DNA from: Pseudomonas azotoformans
GTDB lineage: Bacteria; Pseudomonadota; Gammaproteobacteria; Pseudomonadales; Pseudomonadaceae
Direction of reading: 5' to 3'
Length of the DNA: 64,000 nucleotides
Assembly (NCBI RefSeq): GCF_900103345.1
Contig: NZ_LT629702.1
Location: 1,860,001-1,924,000 of the forward strand
Shown here piece by piece: positions 48,957 to 57,525 of the stretch (position 1 is its first letter; each line of letters begins with the position of its first letter). Both the position numbers and the translations under genes were made by a program. A model generated the notes under the pieces. It did not search any database and was not told where the DNA came from. It saw only the letters and a list, made by a program, of their open reading frames with translations.

Positions 48957-50333
48957 ATGCACAGCACCGCACAGGTCAGCCCCGACGAGATCCGCAAGGG
49001 CTTTTCCAAGGCCATGTCCGACATGTACCGAGATGAAGTTCCGTTGTATGGCGCGCTGATGGAGCTGGTGGCCGAGACCAATGCCCACGTGCTCGACACC
49101 CAACCGCAGCTGGCGCAACAGCTGCAACGTACCGGTGAAATCCAGCGCCTGGACATGGAACGCCACGGCGCGATCCGCCTGGGCACCGCCACCGAGCTGG
49201 CCACCATCCGCCGCCTGTTCGCGGTGATGGGCATGCAGCCGGTGGGCTACTACGACCTGACCCCGGCCGGCGTGCCCGTGCACTCCACCGCGTTTCGCGC
49301 GGTGCATGAACAGGCGCTGCAGACCAGCCCGTTTCGCGTGTTCACCTCATTGCTGCGCCTGGAGCTGATCGAAAACCCCGACCTGCGCGCCTTCGCCGAG
49401 ACGGCCCTGGCCAAGCGCTCGATCTTCACCCCCGGCGCCCTGGCGCTGATTGAACAAGCCGAAAAAGATGGCGGCCTCAACGCCCAGGATGCCGACGAGT
49501 TCATCCGCCAGGCCCTGGAAACCTTCCGCTGGCATCACACCGCCACCGTCACCGGCGCGCAGTACCAGCAACTGAGCGACCAGCACCGCCTGATCGCCGA
49601 CGTGGTCGCCTTCAAAGGGCCGCACATCAACCACCTGACCCCGCGCACCCTGGACATCGACCAGGTCCAGGCCGCCATGCCCGGCAAAGGCATCACGCCC
49701 AAGGCCGTGATCGAAGGCCCACCGCGCCGCCACTGCCCGATCCTGCTGCGCCAGACCAGCTTCAAGGCCCTGGATGAACCCATCGCCTTCACCGACACCC
49801 AAGGCAGCCACAGCGCACGCTTCGGTGAAATCGAACAACGCGGCGTGGCGTTGACGCCCAAAGGCCGCGCACTCTACGACCAACTGCTGAACGCCGCCCG
49901 CGACGCACTCGGCGCCTTCCCCAACGAGGGCAACGCTGCGCGCTATGTCGAATTGATGGAGGAACACTTCCAGGCCTTCCCGGACAACCACGCCCAGATG
50001 CGCGACCAGGGCCTGGCCTACTACCGCTACTTCCCCACCGAGCAAGGCCTGGCGGCACGCGGCAGCGCCGATCAACCGCGCACCCTGGAGGCACTGATCG
50101 CCGCTGGCCACATCGACGTGGAACCATTGGTGTATGAAGATTTTCTGCCGGTAAGCGCGGCGGGGATTTTCCAGTCGAACCTGGGGGACGCGGCGCAGAG
50201 TCACTACGCAGCCAACTCGAACCAGGCCGAGTTCGAACAGGCACTGGGCCGGCGGACGATTGATGAATTGAAACTGTATGGCGAGACGCAGCAGCGCTCC
50301 ATCAATGAATGCACCCAGGCGCTGCTGGCATAA
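48957..50333 (+). CDS. hglS: 2-oxoadipate dioxygenase/decarboxylase (DUF1338, HglS/YdcJ)
   Basis: Fe(II) enzyme of 458 aa that converts 2-oxoadipate to 2-hydroxyglutarate in D-lysine catabolism. Start features are VSPDEIRKGFSKAMSDMYRDEVPLYG-type, as in P. putida HglS. Metal ligands are likely in VPVHSTAFR, FKGPHINHLTPR and a later Glu. The ATG at 48957 has CAGGAA upstream; an open frame runs to 48825 but that N-terminal extension is not family-like. The gene lies next to an OprD porin. Pseudomonads can carry paralogues, so lysine specificity is not certain. Confidence 0.85.
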   Translation: MHSTAQVSPDEIRKGFSKAMSDMYRDEVPLYGALMELVAETNAHVLDTQPQLAQQLQRTGEIQRLDMERHGAIRLGTATELATIRRLFAVMGMQPVGYYDLTPAGVPVHSTAFRAVHEQALQTSPFRVFTSLLRLELIENPDLRAFAETALAKRSIFTPGALALIEQAEKDGGLNAQDADEFIRQALETFRWHHTATVTGAQYQQLSDQHRLIADVVAFKGPHINHLTPRTLDIDQVQAAMPGKGITPKAVIEGPPRRHCPILLRQTSFKALDEPIAFTDTQGSHSARFGEIEQRGVALTPKGRALYDQLLNAARDALGAFPNEGNAARYVELMEEHFQAFPDNHAQMRDQGLAYYRYFPTEQGLAARGSADQPRTLEALIAAGHIDVEPLVYEDFLPVSAAGIFQSNLGDAAQSHYAANSNQAEFEQALGRRTIDELKLYGETQQRSINECTQALLA

Positions 50334-50341
50334 ACTGAAGT

Positions 50342-50400
50342 GCCCACCCGGCTCACCAGCGCAATCCTTGCGCTGCAACAGTCCCCAGAGCCGGGTGGGC
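50342..50400 (+). terminator. Long nested hairpin after hglS
   Basis: GCCCACCCGGCTC (50342-50354) pairs perfectly with GAGCCGGGTGGGC (50388-50400), a 13-bp stem. A second 7-bp hairpin (AGCGCAA/TTGCGCT, 50358-50374) lies inside its loop. No T-run follows. It is probably a 3' boundary for hglS, although the unusual length invites other roles. Confidence 0.6.
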
Positions 50401-50990
50401 GGTGGGCATCATAGGCAGTGAGTGGGATGATGTCTTTCAGTCAATTCTGAAAAAATGTGAAAGGGGCGAACCTCCCTGTTCACTGCGCAATAAAACAACG
50501 ATGCTGCAGCAGGTTCCCCTGCGTGCGGCAGCTATGACCAAGCCTTCATTTTTCTATCTATTGGCGGCGTCCAGCGGAGAATCCCGTATTCCCAGGCAGC
50601 CGTACTCCAATGCGTTTTTGCCCCTCACATCGCTTGTGATTGCCGTGTGCGTGTACAAGCAACCGATCTTGATGAATGTGTTGCCCTGCACTCATTCGTC
50701 GTGAGCGTGCTGATAGTACTCCTGATCTATGAACTGGCGACTCAAAAAACATAATAGTTACAAGGTAACGCGCATGTGCTCTAAACCTCCAGACATAAGC
50801 CCCACTGCGTTTATCATGCGTGCAATGCAAAAACACACCACAAAGAACAACCCACATTAAACCCAACAGAAAAATACTACACGCATTTAGGAAGTCCTAC
50901 ATTTGCACAATGCTGGCAACATAGCTTTTACTGAGTGCCATTCAGGAACGATCAGCCTCTTTCCCGCCCCCAAACAGACATTCAACAAGC
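50401..50990. other. Non-coding low-GC region before the MFS gene
   Basis: 590 nt with no convincing gene. Two overlapping opposite frames of about 100 codons (50402-50704 plus, 50558-50866 minus) lack recognisable features, ribosome-binding sites or family motifs. The region becomes increasingly A/T-rich toward the MFS start. Confidence 0.5.
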
Positions 50991-52262
50991 ATGCTTAAAT
51001 CTATCAAAAACAAGAACGACAACTTATATTACGCTTTGTCTGTCTTCATGAATCTGGACGTCCAGAGAAGCTTATTTGTACTTTACCTACTGCAACTCGG
51101 CATCACCCAGGGAGAGGTAGGCATTCTACAGTCGTTCTTGTTTTTTTCTTCAGTCGCGCTGGAAATCCCCTCTGGTTTACTCGCAGATCGATATGGTCGC
51201 AAGTGCACGCTTATCATCAGCTTTTTAGGCTTGTGTATAAGTGGAATTGGATTTTTGCTATTTTCGTCTTTTATTCCCTTCGCAATCATATTCTGCCTAT
51301 TCGGTGCCAGCATTGCCATGGGGTCTGGTTCAGACAGAGCATTGCTGTATGACAACTTACTGGCAGAACATCGGGCTGATGAGTATCCTAAAATATTGTC
51401 ACGCGCCCGTGCTATTGGTGCGATATCGCTGAGTTTGTCCATGCTTCTTGGCGGTGTCATACAAGACACCTTGTCTTGGAACGGAGTCTATATTTTTTTT
51501 GCGGCATCAAAACTCATCGGCGCGATCATTGTAGTATTCAACTCCGAAATCAAGCTTCCACCTATTTCACTAAACCCCAACAACGTAAATGAATTAAATA
51601 CGACAACCGCAGAGGGAAGCTTTACTTCACTCATCAAATTCTTCAGCTCCAACAGAGGTGCTTTTCTGATACCTCTTTTTGTTGGATATGCTCTATTTGA
51701 ACTCTCAACCATTCCTCTTTTCATCTACGGCCAGCCATTCTTCTCCCAGCAGGGTCTAGAAATACCTGTTATTGCCGGCATTTATGCCGCCATTGAAATC
51801 ATATCGGCTGCCATGTTTATGGTTGCAGGATATATTTGCTCCAGATTCACGCTTGGGGTGATAGCCGTCACTACCACCCTCATTGTCACCGCACTGCTCT
51901 TCACCCTATCTTTGAATACCGGAACACTCTCTTCAGTCGCAGTATTTATTTTAATCATGTCACTCCCCGCCATCTATGAAACTGCCTACGAGACCTACAT
52001 CAATGAAAACATAGAGTCACGCATTCGAGCCTCCTGCCTCTCCGTCGCCAATCTAGTCAATTCGATCATCATCGGTATCTCCTACACTGTCTTCGGCGGG
52101 CTGCTGGATAGATATGGTTTCTCGTCGACGTTGATTGTTGTTGCAGGGGTCTGTTTTATGGGGATCTTTTTTGCAAGTACTACCTTACTGATAAGTGGGC
52201 AACAACGTCGTAAAAAGAGCAAAAAGCTTGAATCAATCCGGTTTACTGAAGATGCGCCGTGA
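50991..52262 (+). CDS. MFS transporter of atypical base composition
   Basis: Membrane transporter of 423 aa with about 12 helices. The motif A-like GLLADRYGRKCTLIIS follows helix 2, and a second copy-like GLLDRYG lies near residue 372. Codons favour A/T in the third position and Lys/Asn/Ile/Ser are frequent, unlike the flanking genes; this indicates horizontal transfer. The substrate is unknown. The two neighbouring genes hglS and DUF465 keep normal composition. Confidence 0.85.
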   Translation: MLKSIKNKNDNLYYALSVFMNLDVQRSLFVLYLLQLGITQGEVGILQSFLFFSSVALEIPSGLLADRYGRKCTLIISFLGLCISGIGFLLFSSFIPFAIIFCLFGASIAMGSGSDRALLYDNLLAEHRADEYPKILSRARAIGAISLSLSMLLGGVIQDTLSWNGVYIFFAASKLIGAIIVVFNSEIKLPPISLNPNNVNELNTTTAEGSFTSLIKFFSSNRGAFLIPLFVGYALFELSTIPLFIYGQPFFSQQGLEIPVIAGIYAAIEIISAAMFMVAGYICSRFTLGVIAVTTTLIVTALLFTLSLNTGTLSSVAVFILIMSLPAIYETAYETYINENIESRIRASCLSVANLVNSIIIGISYTVFGGLLDRYGFSSTLIVVAGVCFMGIFFASTTLLISGQQRRKKSKKLESIRFTEDAP

Positions 52263-52300
52263 CAGGCCTAGAGCCGGGTGGATAAATATGTCCATAACCC

Positions 52301-52400
52301 TGTAGGAGCAAGCTTGCTCGCGAAGAACCCGAGAACGCCGCGTCCACTCAGGACACTGACGTCATCGTTGACATTTTTCGCGAGCAAGCTCGCTCCTACA
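52301..52400. repeat. REP doublet, family B
   Basis: Inverted GTAGGAGCAAGCTTGCTCGC-like arms flank about 50 nt. It lies between the MFS islet and the convergent DUF465 gene. The spacer shares ACGTCATCGTTGACATTTTT-like sequence with the doublet at 18519-18618, showing common origin. Confidence 0.88.
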
Positions 52401-52416
52401 GGGGGCTCGGTTGTGA

Positions 52417-52641
52417 TCAGCCCAACTTCGCCACAATCTCGTCTTTGATCAACAAGCGTTTCTTCTTCAGCTTCTCCACCTCCTCGTCGCTGGCACTTGC
52501 CGACTCCGCCTTCAGCACCTCTTTGTCAGCGTCGTCGTACTGCGTGAGCAGCGAGTCCAGGCGTTTGTCGCTCGCCCTGCGTTCGTGAACGACTTCCTTG
52601 CTCAACCCCAAGTCCTGATACAGGTCGTGTTTCACTGGCAT
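52417..52641 (-). CDS. DUF465 (YdcH-like) small protein
   Basis: Protein of 74 aa, strongly helical and charged, with the DUF465 features HDLYQDLGLSKEVVHER and VEKLKKKRLLIKDEI. The function is unknown. The ATG at 52641 gives the normal family length; the frame extends eight codons further upstream. Confidence 0.85.
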   Translation of the reverse strand: MPVKHDLYQDLGLSKEVVHERRASDKRLDSLLTQYDDADKEVLKAESASASDEEVEKLKKKRLLIKDEIVAKLG

Positions 52642-52816
52642 GGCGTACCTCCGCATGTTGATCAATGGCTTACGCCCTAGACGCTAGACCATTGCAAGGG
52701 GTCTTGTCATGCGCGGGGTCAATACAGCCCCGTTCGTCGCGGCGCGGGCGTTTGGATCAAACCTTTGCGGCGCCCTGCCCTCCACTCTAGATAGCCACCC
52801 GAGGGAGAACGGTTTC

Positions 52817-54880
52817 ATGACGCACGCTGCCACCGCTGTCGACACCCAATGCATCAACACCCTCCGCACCCTGGCCATGGATGCCGTGCAAAAGGCCAAT
52901 TCCGGCCATCCGGGTACGCCCATGGGCCTGGCGCCGGTGGGTTATACGCTGTGGAGTCGCTTCCTGCGTTACCACCCGCAACATCCCGACTGGCCCAACC
53001 GTGACCGCTTTGTGCTGTCGGTGGGGCACGCGTCGATGCTGCTGTATTCGCTGTTGCACCTGGCCGGTGTGGTGGAGATTGATGCCGATGGCAAGCGTAC
53101 CGGCCAGGCCGCCGTCAGCCTGGACGATATCCAGCAGTTTCGCCAAGCGGGCTCCAAAACCCCCGGCCACCCCGAATACCGTATGACCACTGGGGTGGAG
53201 ACCACCACCGGCCCGCTGGGTCAGGGTTGCGCCAACAGCGTCGGCATGGCGATGGCCGAGCGTTGGCTGGCCAAGCGCTTCAACCGCGAAGAAAAAACCC
53301 TGTTCGACTACAACGTCTACACCCTGTGCGGCGACGGCGACATGATGGAGGGCATCAGCAGCGAAGCGGCGTCGATGGCCGGGCATCTGCAGCTGTCGAA
53401 CCTGTGCTGGATCTACGACAACAACACCATCAGCATCGAGGGGCACACCGAGCTGGCGTTCAGCGAGGACGTGATCAAGCGCTTCCAGGCCTACGGCTGG
53501 CACACCTTGCACGTGACCGACGCCAACGATTTGCAGGCCCTGAGCACGGCGCTGGAAACCTTCCAGAGCAACACCGGTGCGCCGACCCTGATTGTGGTCG
53601 ACAGCGTGATCGGCTACGGCTCGCCGCACAAGCACAACACCGCTGCCGCCCATGGCGAGCCACTGGGCGATGAAGAAATCCGCTTGACCAAGGCGGCCTA
53701 CGGCTGGCCGCAGGATTCGAGTTTCCTGGTGCCCGACGAAGCCCGCAATGTGTTGCGCGATGCACTGCTGGAACGCAGCCAACCCTTGTACGACGCCTGG
53801 AACCAGCACCTGTCGCAGCTTGAGCAATACGAACCGGAACGGGCTGACGAACTGCGCCGGATGCGTGCCGGGGAAATGCCCGAGCATTGGCAGGACGATT
53901 TGCCCGACTTCAACCCCGACGCCAAAGGCGTGGCCAGCCGCGCCGCCGGAGGTGAAGTGCTGAATGCGTTTGCCCGGCAAATCCCCTGGCTGCTGGGCGG
54001 CTCGGCCGACCTGTCGCCGTCGACCAAGACTAACCTCACCTTTGACGGTGCCGGGCGTTTCAGTGCCGAGGACTACAGCGGGCGCAACCTGCACTTCGGC
54101 ATTCGGGAACATGCCATGGGCGCCATCGCCAATGGCATGGCATTGTCCTACCTGCGGCCGTACACCTCGACCTTCCTGGTGTTCAGCGACTACATGAAGC
54201 CACCGATCCGCCTGGCGGCAATCATGGAACTGCCGGTGGTGTTCGTGTTTACCCACGACTCGATTGGCGTGGGTGAAGATGGGCCAACGCACCAGCCGAT
54301 CGAGCATCTGACCCAGTTGCGCGCAACGCCGGGCCTGCTGACCTTGCGCCCCGGTGACGCGAATGAAACCCGCGAACTGTGGAAGGTGGCACTGGCACAG
54401 ACTCATCGGCCGAGCTGCGTGGTGCTGTCGCGCCAACCGCTGCCGACGCTGGATCGTACGCGGTACGCGCCGGCATCCGGGGCCGCCAGGGGCGCTTACG
54501 TGCTGGCGGGTGCGGATGCGCCCCAGGTGATTCTGCTGGCGACAGGCAGCGAAGTCAGCCTGGCGGTGGCGGCGTATGAGCAGTTGGAAAACGAAGGGAT
54601 TGCCGCGCAGGTGGTGTCCATGCCCAGCTGGGAGTTGTTTGAGGACCAGGACCAGGCCTACCGCGATAGCGTGTTGCCGCCGGCGGTGAAGGCCAGGGTC
54701 GTGGTGGAACAGGCGGGTCCCCTTGGCTGGGACCGGTATGTGGGACAAACCGGGGCCAAGGTGGTGATGAACAGCTTTGGCGCCTCGGCGCCGCTGGCAC
54801 AGTTGCAGGAGAGGTTCGGGTTTACCGTGGAGAATATGGTGAAGCAGGCGAAAGCGCAGATCCAACTGACTCAACAGTGA
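52817..54880 (+). CDS. tkt: Transketolase
   Basis: Thiamine diphosphate enzyme of 687 aa (EC 2.2.1.1) of the non-oxidative pentose phosphate pathway. An N-terminal KANSGHPGTPMGLAP segment precedes the ThDP motif GDGDMMEGISSEAASMAG near residue 173. The PYR domain motif HDSIGVGEDGPTHQPIEHL lies near 480. GAGGGAG precedes the ATG at 52817. It stands alone, not beside epd/pgk, and the GVETTTGPLGQGCANSVGMA stretch differs from the usual housekeeping sequence as recalled, so it may be a second, pathway-specific transketolase. Confidence 0.92.
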   Translation: MTHAATAVDTQCINTLRTLAMDAVQKANSGHPGTPMGLAPVGYTLWSRFLRYHPQHPDWPNRDRFVLSVGHASMLLYSLLHLAGVVEIDADGKRTGQAAVSLDDIQQFRQAGSKTPGHPEYRMTTGVETTTGPLGQGCANSVGMAMAERWLAKRFNREEKTLFDYNVYTLCGDGDMMEGISSEAASMAGHLQLSNLCWIYDNNTISIEGHTELAFSEDVIKRFQAYGWHTLHVTDANDLQALSTALETFQSNTGAPTLIVVDSVIGYGSPHKHNTAAAHGEPLGDEEIRLTKAAYGWPQDSSFLVPDEARNVLRDALLERSQPLYDAWNQHLSQLEQYEPERADELRRMRAGEMPEHWQDDLPDFNPDAKGVASRAAGGEVLNAFARQIPWLLGGSADLSPSTKTNLTFDGAGRFSAEDYSGRNLHFGIREHAMGAIANGMALSYLRPYTSTFLVFSDYMKPPIRLAAIMELPVVFVFTHDSIGVGEDGPTHQPIEHLTQLRATPGLLTLRPGDANETRELWKVALAQTHRPSCVVLSRQPLPTLDRTRYAPASGAARGAYVLAGADAPQVILLATGSEVSLAVAAYEQLENEGIAAQVVSMPSWELFEDQDQAYRDSVLPPAVKARVVVEQAGPLGWDRYVGQTGAKVVMNSFGASAPLAQLQERFGFTVENMVKQAKAQIQLTQQ

Positions 54881-54886
54881 TCGAAA

Positions 54887-54990
54887 TGTGGGAGGGGCGG
54901 TGCGACGGTTCGACTTGCCCCCGATAGCGGTGTGTCAGTCGCATATCAGTTGACTGACACACTGTCATCGGGGGCAAGCCCCCTCCCACA
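54887..54990. repeat. REP doublet, family A, with an interrupted left arm
   Basis: The right arm (54968-54990) is the normal CCCCCTCCCAC form. The left arm has 16 nt (CGGTGCGACGGTTCGA) in place of one G between GTGGGAGGGG and CTTGCCCCCGAT. It lies between the convergent tkt and uvrA-like genes. Confidence 0.85.
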
Positions 54991-55005
54991 AGTTCTCATC
55001 CGCTT

Positions 55006-57525
55006 TTAGTTCAGTTCTTTGGCCAGGAATGGCGCAGTCCGGCTAGTCTTGCTTTTGGCAACCTTCTGCGGCGTGCCACTGGCCACCACCTTCCCGCCCA
55101 GATCCCCTGCCCCCGGCCCGATATCGATCACCCAGTCACTCTGCGCCACCACGCGCATTTCATGCTCCACCACGACCACCGTATGCCCCGCGTCCACCAA
55201 CTGGTTCAACTGGCTGAGCAGGCGGTCCACATCCCGTGGATGCAGCCCGGTGGTGGGTTCGTCCAGCACATACAGGGTGGCGCCCCGCGCATTGCGTTGC
55301 AGCTCGGTCGCCAGTTTGATGCGCTGCGCTTCGCCACCGGACAACTCGGTCGCCGGTTGCCCCAGGCGCAGGTAACCCAGGCCGATATCCCGCAGCACCT
55401 GCAGCGAACGCAACACCGCTGGCTGTTCGGCAAACACCTCCACCGCCTGTGCCACCGTGAGCCCCAGCACCTCGGCGATGCTCAAGCCTTGCCATTTGAT
55501 CGCCAGGGTCTCGGGGTTGTAGCGCGCGCCGTGGCAGGTCGGGCATGGCGCGTACACGCTGGGCATGAACAGCAATTCAACGCTGACAAAGCCCTCGCCT
55601 TCACAATTCGGGCAACGGCCCTTGGCGACATTGAAGGAGAACTGTCCGGCATCGTAGTGATGCTTCTTCGCCGCCGGAGTGGCCGCGAACAGCTTGCGCA
55701 CGTTGTCGAACAGCCCGGTGTAGGTCGCCAGGTTGGAGCGCGGGGTGCGGCCGATGGGTTTCTGGTCGACCTGCACCAGGCGGCGGATGTGCTCCAGCCC
55801 GGCGCGGATGTGGCCCCCGCTGGTTTGCGGGGCGTCATCTTCCAGGCTTGGTTCTTCGTCGTTTTCCACCACACGCCCTAGCCCGGCGCCCACCAGTTCC
55901 AGCAGTGCCTGGCTGACCAGGCTGGACTTGCCCGAGCCGGAAATCCCGGTGACCGCCGTGAAGCAGCCCAGTGGGAAATCCACGTTCAAGCCCTTGAGAT
56001 TATTACGCGTCACGCCTTCCAGTTGCAGCCAGCCGCTGGGTTCACGGCGTACCTGAGCCGACACGCGCTTTTGCGCAAACAGGTACTCACGGGTCTGCGA
56101 CGCCGCCACCTGCGCCAGCCCCGCCGGCGGGCCGCTGTACAGCACCTGCCCGCCCTGTTCACCGGCCGCCGGGCCGACGTCGATCAGCCAGTCGGCGCGG
56201 CGCATGGTTTCCAGGTCATGCTCCACCACAAACAATGAATTGCCGGCCGCCTTCAAGCGCTCAAGGGCGGTGAACAATGCCTCGCCGTCCGCCGGGTGCA
56301 GGCCCGCCGAAGGTTCGTCCAGCACGTAGATCACACCAAACAACTGCGAGCCCAATTGCGTTGCCAGGCGCAGTCGCTGCAACTCGCCGGACGACAAGGT
56401 CGGCGTGCTGCGCTCCAGGGACAGGTAGCCCAGGCCCAATTCGGTCAAGGTACTGACCCGCTCCAGCAAGTCCTGGGCGATGCGCTGCGCGGCCAGGCGT
56501 TTCTCCACCGACAGCTTCATCTTGTCCTGCCCCGCCGCCACCGGTCGCAGCAACTCGGCCAACTGGGTCAACGACAATTGCGACAGCTCGCCGATGTCCA
56601 CCCCGGCAAATTTCACCGACAACGCCGCCTGGGTCAGGCGCTTGCCGTCGCACAACGGGCAGGCGCTGCCCTGCATGAACTGCGACACACGCTTTTTCAT
56701 CAGCGCGCTCTGGGTGTGGGTGAAGGTGTGCAGGATGTAGCGCCGGGCGCCGATGAAGGTGCCCTGGTAGCTCGGCTCCAGTTTGCGCTTCAACGCATCG
56801 CGGGTCTGTTCCGGGGTGAAGCCGGCGTACACCGGGACGGTGGGGGTTTCTTCGGTGAACAGGATCCAGTCACGCTGCTTTTTCGGCAGGTCGCGCCAGG
56901 GGATATCCACGTCATAGCCCAGGGTCACCAGGATGTCGCGCTGGTTCTGCCCCTGCCACGCCAACGGCCAGGACGCCACCGCACGCTGGCGAATGGTCAG
57001 GGAAGGATCGGGCACCATCAACGCCTCAGTCACTTCATACACGCGCCCCAGGCCATGACACTGCGGGCATGCACCCTGGGGCAGGTTCGGCGAAAAGTCT
57101 TCGGCGTACAGCATCGCCTGCCCCTTCGGATAACTGCCGGCGCGGGAGTACAGCATGCGGATCAAACTCGATAACGTGGTCACGCTGCCCACCGACGAAC
57201 GCGCACTCGGCGTACCGCGCTGCTGTTGCAGGGCCACGGCGGGCGGCAGGCCTTCGATGCTGTCCACGTCCGGCACGCCGACCTGGTCGATCAACCGCCG
57301 CGCATAGGGCGCCACCGACTCGAAATAGCGGCGCTGGGCCTCGGCATACACCGTGGAAAACGCCAGGGACGATTTGCCGGAACCCGACACCCCGGTGAAC
57401 ACCACCAGGGCATCCCGGGGGATATCCACATCGACGTTGCGCAGGTTGTGCTCGCGGGCGCCGCGCACGCGGACGAAGCCGGCGGGTTGGGCAGTGATCG
57501 GAGGAATATTGCGCTGTGAAGTCAT
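55006..57525 (-). CDS. UvrA-like ABC-type excinuclease ATPase (short class)
   Basis: Protein of 839 aa with two ABC ATPase domains. Walker A GVSGSGKSS lies at 45-53 and GISGSGKSS near 535; signatures are LSSGELQRLRLAT and LSGGEAQRIKLAT. Zinc-finger Cys pairs are in CPQCHGLGR, CPLC, CPNCEGEG and CPTCHG. It is about 100 aa shorter than housekeeping UvrA and starts without the usual UvrB-interacting insertion. It resembles UvrA2-type proteins linked to drug or DNA-adduct tolerance. The ATG at 57525 overlaps the upstream kinase stop as ATGA. Confidence 0.88.
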   Translation of the reverse strand: MTSQRNIPPITAQPAGFVRVRGAREHNLRNVDVDIPRDALVVFTGVSGSGKSSLAFSTVYAEAQRRYFESVAPYARRLIDQVGVPDVDSIEGLPPAVALQQQRGTPSARSSVGSVTTLSSLIRMLYSRAGSYPKGQAMLYAEDFSPNLPQGACPQCHGLGRVYEVTEALMVPDPSLTIRQRAVASWPLAWQGQNQRDILVTLGYDVDIPWRDLPKKQRDWILFTEETPTVPVYAGFTPEQTRDALKRKLEPSYQGTFIGARRYILHTFTHTQSALMKKRVSQFMQGSACPLCDGKRLTQAALSVKFAGVDIGELSQLSLTQLAELLRPVAAGQDKMKLSVEKRLAAQRIAQDLLERVSTLTELGLGYLSLERSTPTLSSGELQRLRLATQLGSQLFGVIYVLDEPSAGLHPADGEALFTALERLKAAGNSLFVVEHDLETMRRADWLIDVGPAAGEQGGQVLYSGPPAGLAQVAASQTREYLFAQKRVSAQVRREPSGWLQLEGVTRNNLKGLNVDFPLGCFTAVTGISGSGKSSLVSQALLELVGAGLGRVVENDEEPSLEDDAPQTSGGHIRAGLEHIRRLVQVDQKPIGRTPRSNLATYTGLFDNVRKLFAATPAAKKHHYDAGQFSFNVAKGRCPNCEGEGFVSVELLFMPSVYAPCPTCHGARYNPETLAIKWQGLSIAEVLGLTVAQAVEVFAEQPAVLRSLQVLRDIGLGYLRLGQPATELSGGEAQRIKLATELQRNARGATLYVLDEPTTGLHPRDVDRLLSQLNQLVDAGHTVVVVEHEMRVVAQSDWVIDIGPGAGDLGGKVVASGTPQKVAKSKTSRTAPFLAKELN

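Larger units (their letters stand above)
50387..52281. mobile_element. Low-GC islet flanked by a 12-bp direct repeat
   Basis: AGAGCCGGGTGG occurs at 50387-50398 (right arm of the hglS terminator) and exactly again at 52270-52281, just after the MFS stop codon. Between them lies about 1.87 kb with clearly lower GC than the surroundings. It carries one MFS gene and a non-coding leader. No transposase, integrase or terminal inverted repeat was seen, so the mode of insertion is open. The boundary repeat suggests a target duplication or recombination footprint. Confidence 0.5.

Noticed and set aside
52787..54874. Minus-strand open frame of 695 codons opposite tkt
   Set aside because: Antisense to a complete transketolase with clear motifs; composition is that of a shadow frame.
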